This document shows, in pieces, positions 6,441 through 11,267 of a stretch of DNA of 11,267 bases; the first letter of the stretch is position 1, and each line of letters starts with the position of its first letter. The DNA lies in NCBI GenBank assembly GCA_017621955.1, contig JAGASB010000016.1, forward strand, positions 1 through 11,267. Reading direction: 5' to 3'. Below the pieces are notes generated by a model. The model worked only from the letters and a program-made list of their open reading frames with translations, made no database searches and had not been told where the DNA came from. The position numbers were made by a program, and so were the translations under genes. The stretch comes from Clostridia bacterium (lineage in GTDB: Bacteria; Bacillota_A; Clostridia; Christensenellales; Borkfalkiaceae).

Positions 6441-6462
6441 AAAAACTTAATATAATTATGAT

Positions 6463-6496
6463 AAGAGTCGGTAAAAAGTTATCGGCTCTTTTTTCA
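6463..6496 (+). terminator. Leader terminator/attenuator before the 6518 gene
   Basis: AAGAGTCGGT (6463-6472) pairs with ATCGGCTCTT (6481-6490), 10 bp including two G-T pairs, with an 8-base loop and a run of T to 6494. The ribosome site AGGAGGT follows at 6502-6508. TATAAT motifs at 6422 and 6451 have no good -35, so the hairpin may act on read-through transcripts from the upstream genes. GATAA (6460-6464) could pair with TTATC (6479-6483) as a weak competing stem. Confidence 0.65.
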
Positions 6497-6517
6497 TTCA
6501 AAGGAGGTAAATATTTT

Positions 6518-7417
6518 GTGGCAGAACAAACAAAACAACAAGTCGGCGATGGTAAAGACAATTACGGGCAGGCCGCAAAAAATATATCAAAAGCCGCCAA
6601 AGGTTTTGGCAAAGCAGCGGCGAACACCGCAAAAGAGGGTGCAAAAGCAACGGCAAACGTCGCGGCCCAGACAGTAAAGGCTGGCGTAAAAACAGGTAAA
6701 GCTGTTTCTCAAATTGCAGCTGGCACAGCAGCAGGTGGACCGTGGGGAGCGATTATTTCAGCAGCGTGGTCAATGCGACATACGTTGTTTAAAATTTTTG
6801 TTTCTATAACGCTAGTTATTGTATTTATAGTCGTTACAATCCTTTCTATCCCTAGTATTATTTTTGATACGATTTTCGGAAACAAGTTTGAAGGATTAGG
6901 AGAGCAAACGTCAATTGTACAAGCTTATGAAGAATTGTCTGGAACAGTGGACGATATTATAGACATTGCGTTTGAACTTACGTTAGGTAGGGTTGATGAT
7001 ATTATCACTGGTGGTAATTATGATTACTCAATGTCTATGAAAAATCTAACATATACTAGGCCGACAAGTAATGATTATGATACCTATTATATTATTGCAG
7101 CGTACTCTGTTTCCATGAATCAGCAAGGAACAAGTCAAGAAAATTTCGTCAATAAACTAAACAGCGTAAGCACTTTGATGTTTCCTATAAAATATCAAAT
7201 TTGCAAAGCGAACCGAATAATAGATACATTACTTGGTCCAATAGATGAAATCTTTGAGTACGTTATTTGTACGATATTACCATTTGATCCAAGCTCAATA
7301 TTAACAGCATTCGATTTGGACTTGAATGCAAAGTATGGTGAGTTTGATATTACAAATGGTGAGGCTATTGAGTTTATGGCAACGGCTTTAGAAAAAACGC
7401 TAAATGAAGGAGGATGA
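6518..7417 (+). CDS. CD1108-like T4SS membrane protein lacking the hydrolase domain
   Basis: The start is the GTG at 6518, preceded by AGGAGGT (6502-6508) at 9 bases; the upstream in-frame ATG at 6458 lies at the edge of the terminator hairpin and has no ribosome site. The 299-aa product has an Ala/Lys-rich N-terminus (about residues 15-70), one strong membrane helix at about 89-116 (around FVSITLVIVFIVVTILSIPS) and an extracytoplasmic domain. The features AAGTAAGGPWGAIISAAW, the SLPSIIF-like helix end, YIIAAYSVSMNQ, a phrase like TILPFDPSSILTAFDLD, and the ending ITNGEAIEFMATALEKTL match what I remember of the N-terminal part of CD1108-family proteins. Those normally continue into lysozyme or NlpC/P60 hydrolase domains. 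Here the protein stops at that junction and PrgI follows after one base. It resembles the VirB8/VirB1-like wall-spanning component with only its anchor part retained. Confidence 0.65.
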   Translation: MAEQTKQQVGDGKDNYGQAAKNISKAAKGFGKAAANTAKEGAKATANVAAQTVKAGVKTGKAVSQIAAGTAAGGPWGAIISAAWSMRHTLFKIFVSITLVIVFIVVTILSIPSIIFDTIFGNKFEGLGEQTSIVQAYEELSGTVDDIIDIAFELTLGRVDDIITGGNYDYSMSMKNLTYTRPTSNDYDTYYIIAAYSVSMNQQGTSQENFVNKLNSVSTLMFPIKYQICKANRIIDTLLGPIDEIFEYVICTILPFDPSSILTAFDLDLNAKYGEFDITNGEAIEFMATALEKTLNEGG

Positions 7418-7418
7418 T

Positions 7419-7751
7419 ATGGATGAAAGAGAACTAGAAAACGTATATAGTATTCCAGTTAATTATACCGATTCAGGTAAGTTGCTTGGTGGATTGCTTT
7501 CCTGGAGAAATGCTATTGAAACAATTATATTAGTTGTGGCTTTAGGATTTGTAGAATTAAAGTTAATACCAATGCCTGATATGGTAAAGGTAGTGGTAAT
7601 GACAATAACGTTAGTACCGCTTGCAATATTTAGTGCGATGGGTGTTGACGGTGATTCTTTACTACAGTTTTTAGGTCGGATTCTAAAGCATCTATTTAAG
7701 AGAAAAAAATTACATTTCAAAAGGGTGGACGTAAAAAATGAAGAAAAATAA
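7419..7751 (+). CDS. PrgI-family conjugation membrane protein
   Basis: The start at 7419 is preferred over the ATG at 7404 because AAGGAGG (7407-7413) lies 5 bases before it, and because 7404 lies inside the upstream gene and upstream of that site. The product is 110 aa. It has the PrgI-like N-terminus (YSIPVNYTDSGKLLGGLLSW), two hydrophobic segments at about residues 31-48 and 55-75, and a basic C-terminus (LKHLFKRKKLHFKR). PrgI proteins are small inner-membrane components functionally comparable to VirB3 and are typically encoded directly before VirB4, as here. Its last 14 bases overlap the VirB4 start, which indicates coupled translation. Confidence 0.8.
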   Translation: MDERELENVYSIPVNYTDSGKLLGGLLSWRNAIETIILVVALGFVELKLIPMPDMVKVVVMTITLVPLAIFSAMGVDGDSLLQFLGRILKHLFKRKKLHFKRVDVKNEEK

Positions 7752-10203
7752 ACTTGAGTTTGCACAGGATATTATTCCCGTGAAAGATATAAAGGCAGGC
7801 ATTATTGAAACCACAGATGGAAGATATATTAAGATTCTTGAAATTGAGCCTATAAACTTTATGTTGCGGTCAGATGATGAGCAATTTTCAATTATTTCTT
7901 CATTTGCAAGTTGGTTAAAAATATGTCCAGTAAGGATGCAGTTTAAAAGTATAACACGGCGAGCTGACACTGAAAAGCACTTGGAGGTTTTGAGGAAAGA
8001 ACTTAGAGCCGAATCGGATAATAAATGTTGGACGCTTGGCGAAAGTTATATCAATCTGATAAAAGAGGTAGGAAGTAAGGAAGCGCTAACAAGGCGCTTT
8101 TTTCTTATATTTCAATATGAGTCGCCACACAAGAACGATGATTTCCAACAAGTATATTCTTCACTTCAAACGGTGGAGCAGAACGCAAGGGCTTATTTTT
8201 CGCAATGTGGCAACAGTATAATGCAATATAAAAATCCAAATGAAGAGATTATGGAAATTTTATATACGTATTTTAATCGTAATTCATGTACGACGGAGCC
8301 TTTTGTAAAAAGAGTAGAACGTGTCGTGATGGACGCGATGAGAGTTGAAGGCAAGACGATTGGGGTTGATGAAGTCCCGAACGTGCCTATTAAGAATTTT
8401 ATCGCACCAAGGGGAATTGATTTTACCAATCATACCTATACGATTATGGATGGTAGATATTATACGGTTCTATATATCAAGGGGAATGGATACCCAAGTA
8501 AAGTAAGAGCAGGGTGGTTATCTACTTTAATCAATGCTGGTGAGGGTGTAGACGTTGACGTCTTCTTGAAGAAAGAAAACAAAAGCAAAGTAATAGATAA
8601 GGTTGCGCAAAAAATTAGGCTCAATAGAACAAAGCTTAAAGACATGCAAGATACAAGTACTGATTACGAAGAGTTGACGAATTCAATTCAAGCAGGCTAT
8701 TACATTAAACAAGGAATTGCAAACTATAACGAGGATTTGTTTTATATGTCGGTATTTATTACTGTTTCTGCAAAAACAAAGAAAGAACTTTTATGGCGAA
8801 AACAACGAGTGATAGATACGCTTAAAGCAGTTGATATATGCGTTTCAGAAGGTAAGTTTCAACAAGAAGAAGCGTTTAAGAGTGTAATGCCTTTTTTAAG
8901 TGTATCGCCAGTGCTTGATAAGAAAAGCAAGCGAAACGTTTTAACAAGTGGTGCAGCGTCTTCGTATATGTTTACGAGTTTTGAAATGTCGGATGATACG
9001 GGTGTTTTGCTCGGGGTGAATCAACATAATAATTCGCTTTGCATAGTTGACCTTTTTAATACGAAGAAAAATAAAAACGCAAACCTAAATCTTATCGGGA
9101 CAAGCGGTGCTGGTAAAACGTTCACGATGCAGTTGCTTGCTTTACGTATGCGTATGCGTGGTATTCAATCGTTTATTCTTGCGCCTATAAAAGGGCATGA
9201 GTTTAAGCGAGCCTGTAAAAAAATAGACGGAAGTTTTATTAGAATTGCTCCTGGCTCACCGCACTGTATAAACGTAATGGAAATACGTCAAACGATTAGT
9301 CCAGAAATGGAATTGATAGACGGGATAGATTATAGGGAAAGTGATTCGCTGCTAGCAGGAAAAATTCAACAGCTTATGATTTTCTTTACTCTTTTAATTC
9401 CTGATATCACGAACGAAGAAGAGCAACTTCTTGATGAAGCGCTGATAAAAACATATAAAGATTTTGGCATAACACATAAAAACAAAAGTTTGTATGTGAA
9501 CGGCGACAAAAAAACATTTAAGAAAATGCCAGTCCTTGGTGATTTACATAAGAAATTAAAAGATAATCCAAGAACGGAACGGCTGGCAATAATCTTGAGT
9601 AGATTTGTTACGGGTTCAGCACAGTCCTTCAATCGTCAAACAAACGTGGATTTATCAAACAAATATATCGTCATAGATTTATCCGAATTAAAAGGTAAAC
9701 TTTTACCAGTAGGTATGATGATAGCTCTTGACTACGTTTGGGACAATATCAAGATGGATCGTATAAAGAAAAAAGCGGTTTTCATTGATGAAATATGGCA
9801 ACTTGTCGGCGCATCGGCTAATAGCCTTGCTGCCGATTTTTGTTTGAATATTTTCAAAACGATTAGAGGTTATGGTGGTGCAGCGATAGCGGCGACACAA
9901 GATTTATCTGACTTTTTTGGATTGGAAGATGGAAAGTACGGCAGAGCTATTATCAATAACAGTCAAAATAAAATCATTTTGAATTTGGAACATGATGAGG
10001 CTCAATATGTAAGAGACGTGTTAAAACTTACGAGAACAGAGATTCACGCTATAACAAGTTTTGGTAGAGGTGAGGCATTGGTTTGTTCAAGTGCTAATAA
10101 GATACCGATTGTTATAAAAGCGTCGGAAGAGGAACACGAATCCATTACGACGGATAGGGCAGAGCTTGAAGCAATTCTGCAAAAACATAAAGCAAAAGAA
10201 TAA
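7738..10203 (+). CDS. virB4: VirB4/TraE-family conjugation ATPase
   Basis: The 821-aa product is full length for the family. Walker A is GTSGAGKT at residues 454-461, Walker B is AVFIDE ending at E685, and a conserved ATQD motif is at 719-722. The N-terminal half carries the VirB4 entry domain (ETTDGRYIKILEIEPINFML, then a region where a DUF87/CagE-type fold is expected). VirB4 powers assembly of the pilus or channel and substrate transfer at the inner membrane. The ATG at 7738 has only a modest ribosome site (AAGGGTGG, 7721-7728) and lies inside the end of the PrgI gene, so translational coupling probably helps initiation. This is the firmest marker that the window is a type IV secretion locus. 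Confidence 0.95.
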   Translation: MKKNKLEFAQDIIPVKDIKAGIIETTDGRYIKILEIEPINFMLRSDDEQFSIISSFASWLKICPVRMQFKSITRRADTEKHLEVLRKELRAESDNKCWTLGESYINLIKEVGSKEALTRRFFLIFQYESPHKNDDFQQVYSSLQTVEQNARAYFSQCGNSIMQYKNPNEEIMEILYTYFNRNSCTTEPFVKRVERVVMDAMRVEGKTIGVDEVPNVPIKNFIAPRGIDFTNHTYTIMDGRYYTVLYIKGNGYPSKVRAGWLSTLINAGEGVDVDVFLKKENKSKVIDKVAQKIRLNRTKLKDMQDTSTDYEELTNSIQAGYYIKQGIANYNEDLFYMSVFITVSAKTKKELLWRKQRVIDTLKAVDICVSEGKFQQEEAFKSVMPFLSVSPVLDKKSKRNVLTSGAASSYMFTSFEMSDDTGVLLGVNQHNNSLCIVDLFNTKKNKNANLNLIGTSGAGKTFTMQLLALRMRMRGIQSFILAPIKGHEFKRACKKIDGSFIRIAPGSPHCINVMEIRQTISPEMELIDGIDYRESDSLLAGKIQQLMIFFTLLIPDITNEEEQLLDEALIKTYKDFGITHKNKSLYVNGDKKTFKKMPVLGDLHKKLKDNPRTERLAIILSRFVTGSAQSFNRQTNVDLSNKYIVIDLSELKGKLLPVGMMIALDYVWDNIKMDRIKKKAVFIDEIWQLVGASANSLAADFCLNIFKTIRGYGGAAIAATQDLSDFFGLEDGKYGRAIINNSQNKIILNLEHDEAQYVRDVLKLTRTEIHAITSFGRGEALVCSSANKIPIVIKASEEEHESITTDRAELEAILQKHKAKE

Positions 10204-10223
10204 AGCAAAGGAGGTGAGGAGAA

Positions 10224-10748
10224 ATGCTTTTGCTAGAGGATGAGAAAAATGTCATCAAATGGCTGTCACAATATGGGGCTTTAAGAAAAACGCAACTTAT
10301 TAGAATGCTGCAAAAGCCTAAATCGACAGCCGAAAAAATAATAAGAAATTTAAAGAATGATTTGAGACTGGAAATATTAGGCGACGGATATTATATTGGA
10401 TTGGATTCAATGTCTTGGCCTGACCAAAAGATGCTAACAGCGGTTTGGGTGCTTCTTGAATTTGTAGAAAAGATTGATCCGATGGGACATTATCCGGCTA
10501 CATATCCATCTCAAATATTTTTCTTGAAGGAGAATGTCGGTTATGAAATAGTTGTGTTGTATGAAGATGAAACAAATTTATTAAGGCTTATTCAAGTAGA
10601 TGAAGACTTGAAATATATTGTGGTTGTTCCGCATATTTCAATGGCAAAAAAAATAAAAGTGCCTAAAAATATGAACTGTTTGTTTGCTACCGTAGACTTC
10701 AACGGAGCGGAAGAACCAAACGTACATTTTTATACGGTAGAAAAATAA
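10224..10748 (+). CDS. DUF5697-like winged-helix protein of the conjugation module
   Basis: This 174-aa protein starts at ATG 10224 after AAAGGAGGTGA (10207-10217). The N-terminus is a clear winged helix (VIKWLSQYGALRKTQLIRML, then STAEKIIRNLKNDLRLEIL and a wing GDGYYIGLD). The C-terminal part is alpha/beta (MLTAVWVLLEFVEKI, YEIVVLYEDETNLLRLIQVD, YIVVVPHISMAKKI), like the small DUF5697 / replication-relaxation-like proteins found beside VirB4 in Tn1549-type elements. Family assignment is from memory and moderate. It follows VirB4 by 20 bases with no terminator between them, so it is probably cotranscribed. A role in DNA processing or regulation of transfer is plausible but unproven. Confidence 0.6.
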   Translation: MLLLEDEKNVIKWLSQYGALRKTQLIRMLQKPKSTAEKIIRNLKNDLRLEILGDGYYIGLDSMSWPDQKMLTAVWVLLEFVEKIDPMGHYPATYPSQIFFLKENVGYEIVVLYEDETNLLRLIQVDEDLKYIVVVPHISMAKKIKVPKNMNCLFATVDFNGAEEPNVHFYTVEK

Positions 10749-10782
10749 ATAAAAAAATTAAAATTTTCGGAGGAAAAATAAA

Positions 10783-11267
10783 ATGAAAAAAAACAAAAAC
10801 AATTTTAAGAAAAAAGAAACAGAAGAATTTAAACCTTTTACGCCTGAAGTAAAAGAGCGTATTATTGAAAAATACAAGAACAGACCTAGAACACCTAGAG
10901 AAAGTAACAACTTATTAAATGAATTAATGCAATATACGAGGGATTACCAAATTATAGGTTGGTTTATTGAGGAACTTGACTTCCCTTTCCCTGATGACGA
11001 AGAACCAGCGACTCTAAACATAGTAAAGAAGATTGATAAAATCTTTGAGCAAGAACTTCAAAAATATTTAAGAAAAATATCGGATAGGGCGTGTAAATCG
11101 GGTAGTGTGTTTGCAGAAACGGACATGGGCAATGCTTGCCTAGAAATTATAGCATGTACCGAAAGAATTGCTAGACTTGCAAGAGAACTTCCAGTTTCTG
11201 TGGGGATTCAAAATGCAAAAGAAGAAGTAAATGAAGTTGTGGGCAGGGAACTTAAGATTATTGTAGA
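10783..11267 (+). CDS. Hypothetical protein, 3'-partial
   Basis: ATG at 10783 follows GGAGG (10769-10773), and the frame stays open for 161 codons to the window edge. The N-terminus is strongly basic (MKKNKNNFKKK), followed by a proline-containing stretch (EFKPFTPEVKERIIEKYKNR, then PRTPRESN) and several amphipathic helices (NNLLNELMQYTRDYQIIGWF, IVKKIDKIFEQELQKYLRKI, ACLEIIACTERIARLARELP). There is no signal peptide or membrane segment. I do not recognise the family. It lies 34 bases downstream of the previous gene with no terminator and is likely in the same operon. Confidence 0.7.
   Translation, partial: MKKNKNNFKKKETEEFKPFTPEVKERIIEKYKNRPRTPRESNNLLNELMQYTRDYQIIGWFIEELDFPFPDDEEPATLNIVKKIDKIFEQELQKYLRKISDRACKSGSVFAETDMGNACLEIIACTERIARLARELPVSVGIQNAKEEVNEVVGRELKIIV

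Noticed and set aside
6458..6517. Longer start of the CD1108-like gene at 6458
   Set aside because: It lies at the edge of a terminator hairpin without a ribosome site; GTG at 6518 has AGGAGGT at good spacing.

Overview
The window is low-GC, AT-rich DNA with strong AGGAGG-type ribosome binding sites, standard stop codons and genes packed on the + strand. This points to a gut-type Firmicute (Clostridia or a close relative). The core is part of the conjugation module of an integrative and conjugative element or conjugative plasmid. Its membrane channel, PrgI and VirB4 proteins most resemble the Tn1549 / C. difficile CTn (CD1107-CD1112) type of Gram-positive type IV secretion system. Family names come from recognising the protein sequences; no database search was run.

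Layout. 1-1059: 3' part of an AAA ATPase with a DUF4143 / nuclease-like C-terminus, possibly cargo. 1098-1128: terminator-like leader hairpin. 1148-2850: translationally coupled pair, a protein with two apparent winged-helix segments and a protein with an ArpU/RinA- or sigma-region-4-like C-terminal HTH, both candidate regulators. 2866-2960: near-consensus promoter followed by an attenuator-like hairpin. 2989-3471: unknown 160-aa protein. 3472-3872: 401-bp non-coding control region with two copies of a 116-bp cassette (two 22-bp iterons, an extended -10 promoter, a conserved leader), each followed by its own, different terminator hairpin. 3873-7417: VirB2/TrbC-like candidate pilin, VirB6/TrbL-like channel protein with a long repeat-bearing tail, a 95-base nested inverted repeat plus another leader terminator, and a CD1108-like membrane protein that lacks the usual peptidoglycan hydrolase. 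7419-10203: PrgI-like protein and VirB4 ATPase. 10224-10748: DUF5697-like wHTH protein. 10783-end: unknown protein running off the window.

How it may work together. VirB4, PrgI, the VirB6-like protein and the candidate pilin would form the transfer channel. No relaxase, VirD4 coupling protein, integrase or catalytic peptidoglycan hydrolase is visible, so those must lie outside the window. The most striking theme is regulatory: five terminator-like hairpins sit in leaders, four of them immediately upstream of a ribosome binding site, and the transfer operon is preceded by the duplicated iteron-promoter-terminator cassette. This suggests that transfer genes are gated by an activator and by antitermination or attenuation. 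That model is inference from the sequence layout.
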